From contig NZ_OU907312.1 in assembly GCF_918320885.1 (NCBI RefSeq), positions 1,116,465 through 1,180,464 on the forward strand: 64,000 bases of DNA, in the 5' to 3' direction. The translations under genes were made by a program, and so were the position numbers. Each line of letters begins with the position of its first letter. The first letter of the stretch is position 1. A model generated the notes under the pieces. The model was given only the letters and a program-made list of their open reading frames with translations. It was not told the DNA's origin and did not search any database. Origin of the DNA: an unidentified bacterial endosymbiont (GTDB lineage Bacteria; Pseudomonadota; Gammaproteobacteria; Enterobacterales; G038960095). Below are positions 36,411-47,299 of this stretch, one piece after another.

Positions 36411-37328
36411 TCAAGGGGAGGGTGGAATGACCAGCCGATCATTGCCCGCAAACAGCTTATCTAGTGCCTGTAAAAGGGCAGTGAGCGTTCCAGTAGCGAG
36501 CATAAAATCTGCTTCCAAGCGCTGGAGGGTGTCGTCTCGATCGAGATCGTCATTCTGTTGCTGTAATGCCTCTGCAAATTTTAAACGTTTTAATAAACCC
36601 TCTTCGGTCAAAATAAATTGAAGTTCAGTTTGCCAGGCGAGTGCTAATTTAGTCACCACTTTATTCGCGGCTAAATGTCCAGCAATCTCCTCACTGTCTA
36701 GCGGCTGTTGTTTACAGCGGATGATGCCGCCACCTGCTTGAGTGGCCCGTAACTCGGCCTCTTCTTGGAGGGTAAACTCAGCAGGTAAGATATGACCAGC
36801 TACCCATTGGGTTAACAGCGTCGTGATGGTGATCTCCTGCAGCCAAGGTACTACAGAGAGAGATCCTAAGCTTTGACGTAATAGTGCTAAGATCATTTCC
36901 GCTTTATGAACACTGGCGGTATCCACTATCAGCCAGCCGTCACAGCGATTGATCCAGAGACGGATCTCCTGAAATTTACTAAAAGCACGGGGAAGCAGTT
37001 CGCTCACAATCTGATCCCGCAGCGCCTGTTTTTTAGCTTTATTCGGTGGGGCATGCGCCCACTGTTCCAGGCGTTTTTGTAGGGCTTGGTTAACCACTGC
37101 CGCCGGCAAAATTTTCTCTTCCTGTCGTGCACAGAGGAGTAATTGGCTGTCGGTACCCTGAACCAAAGGAGCATCAGCGAGCCCAAACGGTGGGATCCAC
37201 CCCAAGGCTTTGCTATCATGCGCTCCACAGGCAAAAAAGGCATAGGCCGCTAATGACGGCTCAATAGCCGAGGCAGTGAGCGAGCACTCACTGGTAAAAC
37301 GATAAAGAACCAGGTTTTTAAACCACAT
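36411..37328 (-). CDS. rdgC: Recombination-associated protein RdgC
   Basis: Ring-shaped dimeric DNA-binding protein that limits RecA action. The 305 residues (E. coli 303) include MWFKNLVLYR, LGWIPPFG, ARQEEKILPAAVVNQAL, ELLPRAFSKFQEIRLWI, LRQSLGSLSVVP, VVTKLALAWQ and RLKFAEALQQQNDD. ATG 37328 aligns with the E. coli start; the frame extends 10 codons further upstream without support. It is divergent from mrp. Confidence 0.94.
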   Translation of the reverse strand: MWFKNLVLYRFTSECSLTASAIEPSLAAYAFFACGAHDSKALGWIPPFGLADAPLVQGTDSQLLLCARQEEKILPAAVVNQALQKRLEQWAHAPPNKAKKQALRDQIVSELLPRAFSKFQEIRLWINRCDGWLIVDTASVHKAEMILALLRQSLGSLSVVPWLQEITITTLLTQWVAGHILPAEFTLQEEAELRATQAGGGIIRCKQQPLDSEEIAGHLAANKVVTKLALAWQTELQFILTEEGLLKRLKFAEALQQQNDDLDRDDTLQRLEADFMLATGTLTALLQALDKLFAGNDRLVIPPSP

Positions 37329-37556
37329 TGAGGGGATTCCAGGATCACCCGCTATCATCTAGGGGCAATCTACAGTAGGGTCATTAGTTTCACACCGGCC
37401 ACGCTAGGACCTTTTAGGTTTAACGGCCTGCGGTTGATCGTTGAAGGAGAAATTCTAACAGTGAAGTGTCGGCTGAGATAGCTGTTTTGCACTTCAGTTG
37501 ATCCAATTTCTGTTATGCTGGCGGTTTAGTCATCACGGAAAATTTTTATACTATCG

Positions 37557-38675
37557 ATGAGGGGTGTTGATACGCCACAGGGCGACAGGGCCGAGGATAG
37601 TCTCTGCCAGCAGGTGACGCAACAGTTGGCTGGTTTTAGTCACCCTACCTTACAACGATCACTGGCTGATCTAAGGGCGGTTAAACACTGTCTCTGGCAG
37701 CAGAATACCTTACAGATCACCTTACAACTGCCCTTTGTCTGGCAGCAGGGGCTACTGGCCTTACAACAAGCAGAGCAGGGATCGTTGTGCCGTGCCTTAG
37801 GGGCTGACCGCATCACCTGGCAGCTGCAACCGGCTGTGGCGACCTTGCTGCCGGCCAATGGCCAGCCAGTGATCCCAGGCATTCGCAATATTCTTGCCAT
37901 CAGCTCCGCTAAGGGGGGCGTCGGTAAATCATCGATTGCGGTTAACTTGGCCTTAGCCTTAGCGGCTGAAGGGGGTAGGGTTGGTTTGTTGGATGCCGAT
38001 ATCTATGGCCCCTCTATCCCCCTCATGCTAGGCTCTGTAGGGCAAAGACCTGTCTCTACGAATGGTCGACAGATGCTACCCATTCAGGCACATGGCCTGG
38101 CCATCAACTCCATCGGTTATCTATTGGACGACCATGAGGCGACACTCTGGCGTGGCCCGATGGCTAGTCGGGCTTTAGAGCAGCTACTGCGTGAAACCTT
38201 ATGGCCTGATTTAGACTACTTACTCATTGATATGCCGCCAGGGACCGGAGATCTACCGTTGACCTTGGCGCAACGGATACCTGTGACTGCCGCTATCAGC
38301 GTGACGACCCCACAACAGGTGGCGGTCAGTGATACTCTGCGTGGGATTCAACTGTTTGAGAAACTATCAATCCCAGTACTCGGCGTGATTGAAAATATGA
38401 GTGGCCACTGCTGTCCGCACTGCGGGTACCTCGATCCCATTTTTGGCAGTGGCGGGGGAGAGCGGTTGGCAGAGCACTATCATCTCCCGCTATTAGGGCA
38501 GATCCCACTGCAGCGGTCACTGCAAGCCGATCTGGACCAGGGCTATCCCACTGTGATCAGCCAACCTGATTCAGAGCTCACTACTTTGTTTCGTAGATTA
38601 GCTGTTCAGGTCGCTACCTTACTGTACTGGCGAGGTCAACCGATAGCTACGGTGATGACAGTGCGCAACTTATGA
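37557..38675 (+). CDS. mrp: Iron-sulfur cluster carrier ATPase Mrp/ApbC
   Basis: P-loop ATPase of the Mrp/Nbp35 family that carries and delivers Fe-S clusters. The 372 residues (E. coli 369) have an N-terminal MIP18-like domain and then the deviant Walker A SSAKGGVGKSSIAVNLA, LLDADIYGPSIPLML and IDMPPGTGDLPLTLAQ. The cluster-binding CxxC is in HCCPHCGY. It is divergent from rdgC. Function fits the isc operon in the same window. E. coli has metG next to it; here it is absent. Confidence 0.95.
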   Translation: MRGVDTPQGDRAEDSLCQQVTQQLAGFSHPTLQRSLADLRAVKHCLWQQNTLQITLQLPFVWQQGLLALQQAEQGSLCRALGADRITWQLQPAVATLLPANGQPVIPGIRNILAISSAKGGVGKSSIAVNLALALAAEGGRVGLLDADIYGPSIPLMLGSVGQRPVSTNGRQMLPIQAHGLAINSIGYLLDDHEATLWRGPMASRALEQLLRETLWPDLDYLLIDMPPGTGDLPLTLAQRIPVTAAISVTTPQQVAVSDTLRGIQLFEKLSIPVLGVIENMSGHCCPHCGYLDPIFGSGGGERLAEHYHLPLLGQIPLQRSLQADLDQGYPTVISQPDSELTTLFRRLAVQVATLLYWRGQPIATVMTVRNL

Positions 38676-38708
38676 ACACCCGGGGAGAATCAACATGGAC
38701 ACTGAAGC

Positions 38709-39302
38709 ATGAGATTATGTGATCGAGATATTGAAGCGTGGCTTGATGAGGGGCGATTGGTGATCACCCCTCGACCTCCTCGCGAGCGGATCAACGGCGT
38801 GACGGTTGATCTCTGTTTAGGGCATCAGTTCCGAGTGTTTTTAGGTCACAGCACGCCCTACATTGATTTAAGTGGCTCTAAAGCCGATGTCGCTGCTACC
38901 GTCGATCAGATTATGAGTGATGAAATGGTCCTAGAGGCCTCTGAGGGATTTTTTTTACACCCTCAAGAGCTGGCTCTGGCGGTTACCTATGAATCAGTCA
39001 CTCTGCCCGATACACTGGTGGGGTGGTTAGATGGTCGCTCTTCACTGGCCCGTTTAGGTTTGATGGTGCATGTGACTGCTCATCGAATTGATCCCGGTTG
39101 GCAAGGGCAGGTGGTGTTGGAGTGTTACAATGCGGGTAAAGTGCCGTTACTGCTACGACCCCGCATGATCATTGGCGCTTTGAGTTTTGAATTACTCTCC
39201 AACGCCGCTGCGCGCCCTTACCACCGCAGAGCAGATGCCAAATATCAGGGACAAGCAGGCGCCGTGGCTAGTCGTATTCACCAAGATAAAATCAGCCAGT
39301 GA
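38709..39302 (+). CDS. dcd: dCTP deaminase
   Basis: Trimeric enzyme that deaminates dCTP to dUTP for thymidylate synthesis. The 197 residues (E. coli 193) keep [37 protein letters not shown], the catalytic Glu in QVVLECYN and [19 protein letters not shown]. It lies 33 bases after mrp, so the two may be cotranscribed. In E. coli udk precedes dcd; udk is absent here. Confidence 0.96.
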   Translation: MRLCDRDIEAWLDEGRLVITPRPPRERINGVTVDLCLGHQFRVFLGHSTPYIDLSGSKADVAATVDQIMSDEMVLEASEGFFLHPQELALAVTYESVTLPDTLVGWLDGRSSLARLGLMVHVTAHRIDPGWQGQVVLECYNAGKVPLLLRPRMIIGALSFELLSNAAARPYHRRADAKYQGQAGAVASRIHQDKISQ

Positions 39303-39341
39303 TCACGATAATCATCTCTCAATAGCCTACCGACTGCTCTC

Positions 39342-40112
39342 CTATCGAGGGCGCTTGGTTTGTGACGCTACCGCCGCGATCTTCTCCGCAATGGCGGTTT
39401 GGTCTCCCAGATAGCGGTGGCGCATAGGCTGCATGTTCTCATCAAATTCATAGAGTAACGGCATACCAGTAGGAATATTGAGATCGGCAATCGCTGATTC
39501 ACTGAGATTATCTAAATGTTTAATTAAAGCGCGCAAGGAGTTGCCATGAGCCACAATCAGGATCGTCTCCCCCTGCGCGACTTTGGGCTGGATGACATGG
39601 CTCCAATAGGGAACGACCCGATGAATCGTCATTGCCAAGCTTTCAGTTGTTGGCAGATCTTTTTTGAGCAAGGAGGCGTAGCGAGCATCATTTCCAGGAA
39701 AGCGTGGATCGTCCACGGTTAACGCCGGCGGGGGGGTGGAGAAACCACGGCGCCACTGCTGTACCTGCTCAGGGCCATAGCGCTTTAGGGCCTCTACTTT
39801 ATTGAGTCCCTGCAGGGCACCGTAGTGCCGCTCATTGAATCTCCAGCTCTTTTCTACTGGCAACCAGCATTGATCAAGTGACTCTAAGATAAACCATAGG
39901 GTACGGATGGCACGTTTTAGCACTGAGGTAAAAGCGCCATCAAAGCGAAACTGCTGCGCTTTTAATAGTTGACCCGCCTGTAGCGCTTCCGTCACCCCTT
40001 GGGGTGATAGGTCTACATCCTGCCACCCGGTAAAGCGGTTCTCTTGGTTCCACACACTTTCACCATGCCGTACTAATACCAACTGCCTCACAACCGTTTT
40101 ATGAACGCTCAT
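39342..40112 (-). CDS. gpmA: 2,3-bisphosphoglycerate-dependent phosphoglycerate mutase
   Basis: Glycolytic interconversion of 3- and 2-phosphoglycerate. The 256 residues (E. coli 250) show the phosphohistidine motif [45 protein letters not shown] and [18 protein letters not shown] 40112 is preferred: AGGAG lies 7 bases upstream and the protein then begins close to the E. coli start; the frame extends upstream to 40151. Confidence 0.96.
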   Translation of the reverse strand: MSVHKTVVRQLVLVRHGESVWNQENRFTGWQDVDLSPQGVTEALQAGQLLKAQQFRFDGAFTSVLKRAIRTLWFILESLDQCWLPVEKSWRFNERHYGALQGLNKVEALKRYGPEQVQQWRRGFSTPPPALTVDDPRFPGNDARYASLLKKDLPTTESLAMTIHRVVPYWSHVIQPKVAQGETILIVAHGNSLRALIKHLDNLSESAIADLNIPTGMPLLYEFDENMQPMRHRYLGDQTAIAEKIAAVASQTKRPR

Positions 40113-40252
40113 GGCTGAACTCCTGCTCAATGGATATTGTGCTTTAATCACTGGCTTTTACACAGTCTAGCGGTGCTGTTGCGTGGCAGCGAGCGGTTTT
40201 TTAGAGTGGTCGTAAGAAACAGGCTAACAGACGGCCTCAAACCTCAATAGAT

Positions 40253-40903
40253 TTAGTGCGCTGTGAGGGGCTCTGCTTTCTGGATGATTGGCCAACCTCC
40301 CAACCGTTTCCAACGGTTCACTAATTCACAAAAAAGCAGGGCGGTTCTCTCCGCATCATAGAGTGCAGAGTGGGCTTGTGCTGGATCAAACGGCAAACCA
40401 GCCGCATAACAAGCCTTAGCTAATACCGTTTGACCGAGCACTAGCCCACTCATTGCCGCAGTATCAAAGGTGACAAAGGGATGGAAAGGTGTGTGAGGCA
40501 GGCCAGTACGTGCAGTCATCGCGGTGATAAATCCCTGATCGAAGGCTGCATTGTGGGCGACGATGACTGCGCGCTGGCAATGGGCCGCCTTCAACGCTTT
40601 TTTGACCTGCTTAAAGAGTAGCTGTAAAGCTTCACCTTCACTGACGGCACCCCGTAGGGGGTTGTAGGGGTCTATTTGATTAAAAGCTAAGGCTGCAGGA
40701 TCTAAACTAGCGCCTGCAAAAGGCTCTATATGAAAATGCAAAGTCTCGCAGGGGGTGAGCCACCCGGCGCTATCCATCTGCAGCAGCACTGCTGCCATCT
40801 CTAGCAATGCATCTGTTTTAGCATTGAAACCAGCCGTTTCTAAATCAATGACCACCGGAAAGTAGCCACGAAAACGGTCAGCCAGGAGATGTGTAGCATC
40901 CAT
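40253..40903 (-). CDS. rnt: Ribonuclease T
   Basis: DEDDh 3'-5' exoribonuclease that trims tRNA CCA ends and other stable RNA 3' ends. The 216 residues (E. coli 215) carry [42 protein letters not shown] and the catalytic [17 protein letters not shown] 40903 aligns with the E. coli start region and has AGG upstream; an in-frame GTG/ATG region up to 40927 is possible. tRNA-Phe lies just upstream. Confidence 0.95.
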   Translation of the reverse strand: MDATHLLADRFRGYFPVVIDLETAGFNAKTDALLEMAAVLLQMDSAGWLTPCETLHFHIEPFAGASLDPAALAFNQIDPYNPLRGAVSEGEALQLLFKQVKKALKAAHCQRAVIVAHNAAFDQGFITAMTARTGLPHTPFHPFVTFDTAAMSGLVLGQTVLAKACYAAGLPFDPAQAHSALYDAERTALLFCELVNRWKRLGGWPIIQKAEPLTAH

Positions 40904-40958
40904 CACGAGCCTATAGATTAACACCAAAAACTGCTAGGCGCAGAGCGCTAACATGACA

Positions 40959-41034
<76 letters not shown>

Positions 41035-41165
41035 GATGGGGCGTTATTAAACGAATTTTAGAGTGTGGAGTCAACTCTATTTTTTACGAAAACTGATTTA
41101 TTAGGGGAGGGCTGGCGGTAATTTGACCTTAGAGTACTTTCCAGGTAAGGTGACAGCACGATTTT

Positions 41166-41804
41166 TTGCCGTGTGACGCGCGTGCTCCCTTGATACGCAA
41201 TAATTTTAAAAGAATCCTGAAGGGCTATCAGGTGTTCCGAGCGCGCTACGCGCTCGGCGATCGCTCTATCATGCACTCTTTGGCACGACAGGGACAAAGA
41301 CCGGAAGTCATGGTGGTGGCTTGTTGTGACTCCCGGGTTGATCCTGCCTTAATTTTACAATGTGATCCCGGTGATCTCTTCGTTGTGCGTAATGTGGCTA
41401 ACATCGTACCGCCCTATGAAAAGGATGAGGCACATCATGGCACCAGTGCAGCGCTAGAGTTTGGGATCTGCTGCTTAAAAGTAAGCCACTTGGTTATATT
41501 AGGACATAGCCAGTGTGGCGGGATCCAAGCACTGCTCAATAATGGATCGGAGCCATCCAATGATTTTATCTCGCACTGGGTTTCTCTTATACAACCCCCA
41601 GCGGGGAACCTGCCATCCACGAGTGATGAGTGCGCGCAGTTAGCGCTGAAGCAATCACAGCAGCATTGTATGACCTTTCCTTGGATTGCTGACAGAGTAC
41701 AGCAACAACTACTGACGATTCATTTATGGTATTTTGATATCCAAACCGGACAAATTTTTGCTTATGCAGAGGATCAACAGCGCTATCAGCCGCTCGATAG
41801 CTAG
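41166..41804 (+). CDS. Beta-class carbonic anhydrase
   Basis: Zinc enzyme that interconverts CO2 and bicarbonate. The beta-class ligands are in VACCDSRVDP (Cys, Asp, Arg) and LGHSQCGGIQALL (His and Cys). The 212-residue frame includes VVRNVANIVPPYE and SAALEFGICCLKVSHLVILGH. It resembles the CynT/SulP-associated branch more than E. coli Can. The start is uncertain: TTG 41166 opens the frame, TTG 41190 would give IRNNFKRILKGYQ, and neither has a well-spaced ribosome-binding site. It converges with dxs. Confidence 0.88.
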   Translation: MPCDARAPLIRNNFKRILKGYQVFRARYALGDRSIMHSLARQGQRPEVMVVACCDSRVDPALILQCDPGDLFVVRNVANIVPPYEKDEAHHGTSAALEFGICCLKVSHLVILGHSQCGGIQALLNNGSEPSNDFISHWVSLIQPPAGNLPSTSDECAQLALKQSQQHCMTFPWIADRVQQQLLTIHLWYFDIQTGQIFAYAEDQQRYQPLDS

Positions 41805-41805
41805 C

Positions 41806-43680
41806 CTACTCTGGTTGGCTTGAGAGCCAACGTTTGATCTGTCGCAGCAGTCCGCTGGCATCTAATTCTAAGGTGGCCTGCATTTCGGCAATGCTGCCTT
41901 GCTCAATAAAGTGATCAGGCAGTCCAATCGTGAACACTGGCACGCCACGTCGGTGCTGGCTCAGCAGTTGGACCACCCCACACCCCGCCCCACCCAGGAT
42001 AGCCCCTTCCTCGACAGTGACCAATGAGTGGTGGGTGGCGGCCATTTTCAGTATCAGCTCGTCATCCAGTGGTTTAACAAACCGCATATCGACTACGGTA
42101 GCGTCTAACTGTTCGGCCGTTTGTAGCACGGCCGGCAGTAGGGTTCCAAAATTCAGCAGCGCAATCCCCTGACCCTGACGCCGTAGGATCCCTTTGCCAA
42201 TCGGCAGCGGGGCGAGGGAGTACAGCGAAGCGCCTGTACCTTGGCCCCGAGGATAGCGCACCACAGCAGGACCTGAATAGTGATAACCCGTATAGAGCAG
42301 TTGTCGGCACTCATTTTCATCACTGGGGGCCATGATCAACAGGTTAGGAATACAGCGACAATAGGCGAGATCAAAAGCGCCTTGATGGGTAGGACCATCA
42401 GGACCCACAATACCGCTGCGATCAACGGCGAATAGTACTGGTAACCGTTGCAGAGCCACATCATGGATAAGTTGATCATAAGCGCGTTGTAAAAAAGTGG
42501 AGTAAATAGCCACTACTGGCCGATAGCCGGCAATCGCTAACCCGGCAGCAAACGTGACAGCGTGTTGCTCGGCAATGGCCACATCAAAGTATTGCTGCGG
42601 GAATTCCTGAGCAAAACGCACCATCCCCGATCCTTCACACATCGCTGGTGTAATGGCCATTAACTGCTTATCGGTAGCTGCCACCTCGCATAACCACTCA
42701 CCAAACAGTTGTGAGTAAGTGATGGGCTGTTGTGGCTGAGCGTGGGGCAGCGTGTTCTCCTTTGGATTAAATTTTGGGACCGCATGATAGCGAATCGGAT
42801 CCTCTTCAGCAGGTGGGTAACCTTTGCCTTTTTGGGTTAATAGATGCAGCAGTTGGGGTCCTTGCAAACGCCGCATATTGTTTAGGGTTGTCAGCAAGGC
42901 CGGTAAATCATGGCCATCGACTGGACCAATATAGTTAAAACCGAGGGCTTCAAAAAGGGCAGAGGGCAGCACCATCCCTTTTAGATGCTCTTCAGTACGT
43001 TTTAAGAGTGATTGAATCGGCGGAAGCTTGGCCAGTACCTGTTTACTTCTGGAGCGTAGGTCACTGTAGATCGTTCCAGAGAGCAGGCGCACCAAACACT
43101 CCTTTAACCCGCCGACATTTTCCGAGATCGACATGGCATTATCATTCAGGATCACCAGCAGATTAGGATGCAGTGCCCCCGCATGATTCATCGCTTCAAA
43201 GGCCATCCCCGCCGTGAGCGCACCATCGCCAACCACACAGACGACTTGTCGACCAGAGGCTTCTAACTGTGCACTGACCGCTAATCCGAGGGCGGCGCTA
43301 ATGGAGGTCCCAGCGTGCCCGACTGACAGGACATCATAAGGACTCTCATCACGCCAGGGGAAGGGATGTAGCCCGTCTTTTTGACGGATGGTGGCAAGTT
43401 GTTGCGCCCGCCCCGTTAAAATTTTATGGGGGTAGGCTTGATGGCCAACATCCCAGATCAGCTGATCGAAAGGGGTGGCATAGCAGTAGTGTAAAGCCAC
43501 TGTCAATTCAACCACGCCTAAGCCAGAGGCTAAATGTCCGCTAGACAGACTGACGCTATTGAGGAGATAGTCACGGATCTCTTGGCATAGTGGGATGAGA
43601 TCGGCTGGGGAGAGCTGTCGCAACTGCTCTGGGAGGGTAGCTCGTGCTAACAGGGGGTAAGAGGAGCTATCAAGGGTCAT
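41806..43680 (-). CDS. dxs: 1-deoxy-D-xylulose-5-phosphate synthase
   Basis: Thiamine-diphosphate enzyme that starts the MEP isoprenoid pathway from pyruvate and glyceraldehyde 3-phosphate. The 624 residues (E. coli 620) contain the ThDP motif [26 protein letters not shown]-type [29 protein letters not shown] and [19 protein letters not shown]. It is the third gene of xseB-ispA-dxs, as in E. coli, with 36 bases between ispA and dxs. Confidence 0.97.
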   Translation of the reverse strand: MTLDSSSYPLLARATLPEQLRQLSPADLIPLCQEIRDYLLNSVSLSSGHLASGLGVVELTVALHYCYATPFDQLIWDVGHQAYPHKILTGRAQQLATIRQKDGLHPFPWRDESPYDVLSVGHAGTSISAALGLAVSAQLEASGRQVVCVVGDGALTAGMAFEAMNHAGALHPNLLVILNDNAMSISENVGGLKECLVRLLSGTIYSDLRSRSKQVLAKLPPIQSLLKRTEEHLKGMVLPSALFEALGFNYIGPVDGHDLPALLTTLNNMRRLQGPQLLHLLTQKGKGYPPAEEDPIRYHAVPKFNPKENTLPHAQPQQPITYSQLFGEWLCEVAATDKQLMAITPAMCEGSGMVRFAQEFPQQYFDVAIAEQHAVTFAAGLAIAGYRPVVAIYSTFLQRAYDQLIHDVALQRLPVLFAVDRSGIVGPDGPTHQGAFDLAYCRCIPNLLIMAPSDENECRQLLYTGYHYSGPAVVRYPRGQGTGASLYSLAPLPIGKGILRRQGQGIALLNFGTLLPAVLQTAEQLDATVVDMRFVKPLDDELILKMAATHHSLVTVEEGAILGGAGCGVVQLLSQHRRGVPVFTIGLPDHFIEQGSIAEMQATLELDASGLLRQIKRWLSSQPE

Positions 43681-43716
43681 GGGGGGTCCATCATCTCGGA
43701 AGCCTGTGATGGCTAG

Positions 43717-44601
43717 TTAGTCATTACGGTTGATTAAATAGTGAGTAAAAGCTTCTAATGCGGTGGTATCGTAAGGTAGCAACGAGAGCGCTGCAAAAGC
43801 CTCGTGGTGTAATTGTCTGAGGCGTTCTTGAGTGGCATCAATCCCTAGCTGCAGATAACTGCTCTTACCACAGCGCTGATCACTGCCTGGGGGTTTTCCT
43901 AGCTGCGCAGTGGTGCCGGTCACATCGAGGAGATCATCTTGCAGTTGGAAGGCGAGGCCAAGCGCTTGGGCATAGCGATCTAATAGTGGCAGTGACTCCT
44001 CTCCAGGCCGCTTGGCGGCTAGTGCTGCCAAGCGGATAGCACACCGTATCAACAAGGCAGTTTTATAGTGGTGGATCTGTGCTAAAGCTGTTGTATCTAA
44101 CGGCTGGTTATCAGCCTGGAGATCTAAAGATTGTCCATAGCACAACCCACTGCTGGTTTGGGCTAACTCCTGTAGCATCCGCAGTTGGGTCGCGGGTGTT
44201 AATAGTGCGGGTGTCGCCTGAGTCAGCAGCAAAAAAGCCAAGGTCTGTAGGGCATCACCGGCTAAAATAGCCTGCGCTTCGCCAAATTGCACGTGTGCGG
44301 TGGGCTGCCCTCGCCGCAGTGGGCTATTATCCATAGCCGGGAGATCATCATGCAGCAGGGAGTAGGCATGGAGACACTCTACGGCCGCTGCAGGAGCATC
44401 CAATAGCGCTACCGGGAGCGCGAAGAGATCGCCCACTAGATAGAGTAGCAGCGGACGGATACGCTTCCCTCCCAGCAAGAGGCCATAACGCATCACCGCG
44501 GCTAGGTGGCTATCCGCAAAGGGTAACGCCGTTAAACAGCCTTGCAAGTAGTTATCGAGGCGCTGTCGCCGTGGCTGCAGCTGCTGTTCAATCGAAGACA
44601 T
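43717..44601 (-). CDS. ispA: Farnesyl diphosphate synthase
   Basis: Makes C15 farnesyl diphosphate from IPP and DMAPP. The 294 residues (E. coli 299) show both Asp-rich motifs, LLHDDLPAMDN and FQLQDDLLDV, plus GGKRIRPLLLYL, the IPP/DMAPP contact. Its ATG shares one base with the xseB stop (TAATG), so the two are translationally coupled. Confidence 0.96.
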   Translation of the reverse strand: MSSIEQQLQPRRQRLDNYLQGCLTALPFADSHLAAVMRYGLLLGGKRIRPLLLYLVGDLFALPVALLDAPAAAVECLHAYSLLHDDLPAMDNSPLRRGQPTAHVQFGEAQAILAGDALQTLAFLLLTQATPALLTPATQLRMLQELAQTSSGLCYGQSLDLQADNQPLDTTALAQIHHYKTALLIRCAIRLAALAAKRPGEESLPLLDRYAQALGLAFQLQDDLLDVTGTTAQLGKPPGSDQRCGKSSYLQLGIDATQERLRQLHHEAFAALSLLPYDTTALEAFTHYLINRND

Positions 44602-44864
44602 TAACGATCAGCATCAGGTGAAAAGGGCGTTAAAGAGGCCTGGGAGTCATCACTGAGCAAAATTTCGACACGTTGCTCTGCCTGTTTTAAACGTTGTTGG
44701 CCCTCTTTAGCGAGCTGTACCCCCCTCTCAAATTCAGTCAGGGCAGTTTCTAAAGGCAACTCACCGCTTTCTAAACGTGTCACGATCTGCTCCAGTTCAG
44801 TCAGGGTATCTGCAAAGCTCAGGGCAGTTTTTCGGGTCGTTGGTTTCACGCGATTGAAGGTCAT
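44601..44864 (-). CDS. xseB: Exodeoxyribonuclease VII small subunit
   Basis: Small subunit of ExoVII, forming helical hairpins on the large subunit XseA. The 87 residues (E. coli 80) contain [20 protein letters not shown] and [20 protein letters not shown], the conserved core. It opens the xseB-ispA-dxs operon and is divergent from iscR. A ribosome-binding site is not obvious. Confidence 0.94.
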   Translation of the reverse strand: MTFNRVKPTTRKTALSFADTLTELEQIVTRLESGELPLETALTEFERGVQLAKEGQQRLKQAEQRVEILLSDDSQASLTPFSPDADR

Positions 44865-44981
44865 TTAGTTTAAGTTTAAAAACTCGGCATAAGGTACGCT
44901 AATAGCCGTATCAGGTCAAATAGAGCTTGGAAGGGGGCAGCATCTGACGGTGCTGGGCTAAACTGAGCAAGAGATCACGTT

Positions 44982-45014
44982 ATAGTTGACTAAAATAGTC
45001 GGGTAAAGGATACT
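44982..45014 (+). promoter_or_regulatory. iscR promoter with type 1 IscR operator
   Basis: TTGACT (44986-44991) and GATACT (45009-45014), 17 bases apart, form a promoter. Overlapping it, 44982-45006 matches the E. coli type 1 IscR consensus along its length: ATAGTTGACT, an AT-rich centre, then AGTCGGGTA. Holo-IscR bound here would repress the isc operon when clusters are plentiful. The site is 47 bases upstream of the iscR ATG. Confidence 0.85.
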
Positions 45015-45052
45015 AGTGCCCAGTCAGCCACTGAGTGATCGAAGGGTCTGTT

Positions 45053-45520
45053 ATGCGCGTGACCGCAAAGGCACGGTATGCTGTTACTGCGTTATTAGAT
45101 ATTGCTCTGCAGGCTGATCAACGGCCGATCGCCCTGGTTGAGATTGCCCAGCGGCAAAATCTCTCTCTGCCCTATTTAGAGCAACTTTTTTGCCGATTAC
45201 GCAAACAGGGGTTGGTCTCCAGCGTGCGGGGGCCGGCTGGTGGTTATCGGCTCTGTCAGAGCGCGAGTGCCATCACGATTGGCATGATTTTACAAGCGGT
45301 GGAGGAGCAGGTCGATACCACCCACTGCTTGGGATTGCAGCAGTGCCAACACGGTGAGCGCTGTTTAACCCATCCTCTCTGGTCCGCATTGAATGAGCGT
45401 ATCCAGCAGTTTCTCGGTACCGTCACCTTAAGTGAGTTAAGCCGGAGCCCAGCGGTGCAACAGGTGGCTTGTCGACAAGCTGATTTGACGGTTCAGCGTC
45501 AGCAAGCCATCAACTGTTGA
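45053..45520 (+). CDS. iscR: Fe-S cluster regulator IscR
   Basis: Rrf2-type [2Fe-2S] repressor that senses cluster supply and controls isc. The 155 residues (E. coli 162) start MRVTAKARYAVTALLDIAL, with the winged helix LPYLEQLFCRLRKQGLVSSV and RGPAGGYRL. All cluster ligands are present in THCLGLQQCQHGERCLTH (three Cys and a His). ATG 45053 aligns with E. coli; the frame opens at 45035. A consensus IscR operator covers its promoter. Confidence 0.97.
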   Translation: MRVTAKARYAVTALLDIALQADQRPIALVEIAQRQNLSLPYLEQLFCRLRKQGLVSSVRGPAGGYRLCQSASAITIGMILQAVEEQVDTTHCLGLQQCQHGERCLTHPLWSALNERIQQFLGTVTLSELSRSPAVQQVACRQADLTVQRQQAINC

Positions 45521-45598
45521 TGGCTTAGCACAGAGACAACACGACTTGATGGATGTCTCTCTATTTCGGCCGTAGGGCCCTCAACGGAGTTTTAGACC

Positions 45599-46813
45599 AT
45601 GCGATCTCTCATCTATCTGGATTATGCGGCGACTACCCCCGTCGATCCACGGGTTGCAGAAAAAATGATGCACTATCTGACACCAGATGGAATCTTTGGT
45701 AACCCCGCCTCGCGCTCCCACCACTTTGGTTGGCAGGCAGAAGAGGCAGTTGATATTGCACGCCACCAAATTGCTGAGTTATTAGGCGCCGATCCGCGGG
45801 AACTGATTTTTACCTCTGGGGCAACGGAGGCCAATAACCTCGCCTTGAAGGGAGCGGCGCACTTCTACGCTAAACAGGGGAAGCATCTGATAACCTGCCA
45901 AACGGAACACAAAGCGGTCCTTGATCCCTGCCGTCAATTGGAGCGCGAGGGGTTTACCGTCACCTACCTTAAGCCGCAATCTACAGGTCTACTGACGTTA
46001 GAGCAGCTAGAAGCGAGCATCACGCCACAGACCCGTCTGATCTCCTTGATGCAGGTGAATAATGAACTTGGCATCATTCAAGATATCGCAGCAGTCGGCG
46101 CCCTCTGCCGGGAGCGTGGGATTCTATTACATGTGGATGCCAGTCAAAGCGCCGGAAAATTGCCCATCGATTTGCAGCAGTTGCCAGTTGATCTGCTATC
46201 CTGTTCAGCCCACAAACTCTATGGTCCTAAAGGGATCGGCGTGCTGTATGTTCGGCGACAACCGCGGGTGCGGTTGCAGGCACAAATCCATGGCGGTGGC
46301 CATGAGCGTGGATTACGCTCTGGAACCTTGCCGGTCCATCAAATCGTTGGCATGGGCGAAGCGTGTCGAATTGCACAGGCCGAGATGCCAGCGGAGCAGC
46401 AGCGGATTGGGCGCCTGCGTGATCGGCTATGGAGTGGCATCAAAATGATGGAAGCGGTTTCGGTGAACGGTGATTTAGCCTCTAGTGTCCCGGGCATTGT
46501 CAATGTGAGTTTTGCTCACGTCGAAGGGGAGTCGCTGATGATGGCATTAAAAGAGTTGGCCGTCTCTTCGGGATCGGCGTGTACCTCAGCGAGTTTGGAG
46601 CCCTCTTATGTGCTACGGGCTTTAGGGTTAAACGATGAATTGGCCCATAGCTCTATCCGCTTCTCGATAGGTCGTTTCACCACTGAGCCAGAGATTGATC
46701 GGGCTATTGTGTTGATCCAACAGGCGGTCAGCCGGTTGCGGGAGATGTCTCCCCTCTGGGAGATGTATACCCAGGGTATTAACCTCAATGAGATTGAGTG
46801 GGCACACCATTAA
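45599..46813 (+). CDS. iscS: Cysteine desulfurase IscS
   Basis: PLP enzyme that supplies sulfur for Fe-S clusters and thiolated tRNA. The 404 residues equal E. coli IscS. The PLP Lys is in [12 protein letters not shown], and the persulfide Cys is in [17 protein letters not shown]. The C-terminal tail [18 protein letters not shown], used for IscU contact, is conserved. It follows iscR by 78 bases. Confidence 0.98.
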   Translation: MRSLIYLDYAATTPVDPRVAEKMMHYLTPDGIFGNPASRSHHFGWQAEEAVDIARHQIAELLGADPRELIFTSGATEANNLALKGAAHFYAKQGKHLITCQTEHKAVLDPCRQLEREGFTVTYLKPQSTGLLTLEQLEASITPQTRLISLMQVNNELGIIQDIAAVGALCRERGILLHVDASQSAGKLPIDLQQLPVDLLSCSAHKLYGPKGIGVLYVRRQPRVRLQAQIHGGGHERGLRSGTLPVHQIVGMGEACRIAQAEMPAEQQRIGRLRDRLWSGIKMMEAVSVNGDLASSVPGIVNVSFAHVEGESLMMALKELAVSSGSACTSASLEPSYVLRALGLNDELAHSSIRFSIGRFTTEPEIDRAIVLIQQAVSRLREMSPLWEMYTQGINLNEIEWAHH

Positions 46814-46844
46814 ATCAGGGATAGATCCTTGAAGGAGTTAGACC

Positions 46845-47270
46845 ATGTATAATCAAAAAGTTTTGGATCATTATGAAAACCCAAGAAATGTCGGTTCCTT
46901 GGATCAGCAAGATCCTCAGGTAGGCAGTGGCATTGTCGGCGCCCCCGCCTGTGGTGATGTAATGAAACTACAGATCAAGGTCAATGCAGCGGGGGTGATT
47001 GAAGAGGCCCGTTTCAAAACCTATGGCTGTGGATCAGCCATCGCTTCAAGCTCTTTGATCACCGAGTGGGTGAAGGGCAAAACTTTGCAGCAAGCGGCAA
47101 CGATTAAAAATACTGATATCGTTGAAGAGCTGGTATTGCCTCCGGTCAAGATCCACTGTTCAATTTTAGCTGAAGATGCTATTAAAGCCGCGATTGCTGA
47201 TTACCAGCAGAAACAGGACAGGCAATCCATCACCAGGAGTGCTGCTAAACAACCGGTATCAGTGGCTTAA
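46845..47270 (+). CDS. iscU: Fe-S scaffold IscU
   Basis: Scaffold on which [2Fe-2S] clusters are built. The three Cys ligands are in GAPACGDVMKL, TYGCGSAIASSS and VKIHCSILAED. The HscA recognition motif LPPVK is intact. At 141 residues it is 13 longer than E. coli IscU because of a polar C-terminal tail (DRQSITRSAAKQPVSVA). AAGGAG precedes ATG 46845. Confidence 0.97.
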   Translation: MYNQKVLDHYENPRNVGSLDQQDPQVGSGIVGAPACGDVMKLQIKVNAAGVIEEARFKTYGCGSAIASSSLITEWVKGKTLQQAATIKNTDIVEELVLPPVKIHCSILAEDAIKAAIADYQQKQDRQSITRSAAKQPVSVA

Positions 47271-47299
47271 CACGTTGATGACCGTGTAGTGAGGAGAGC

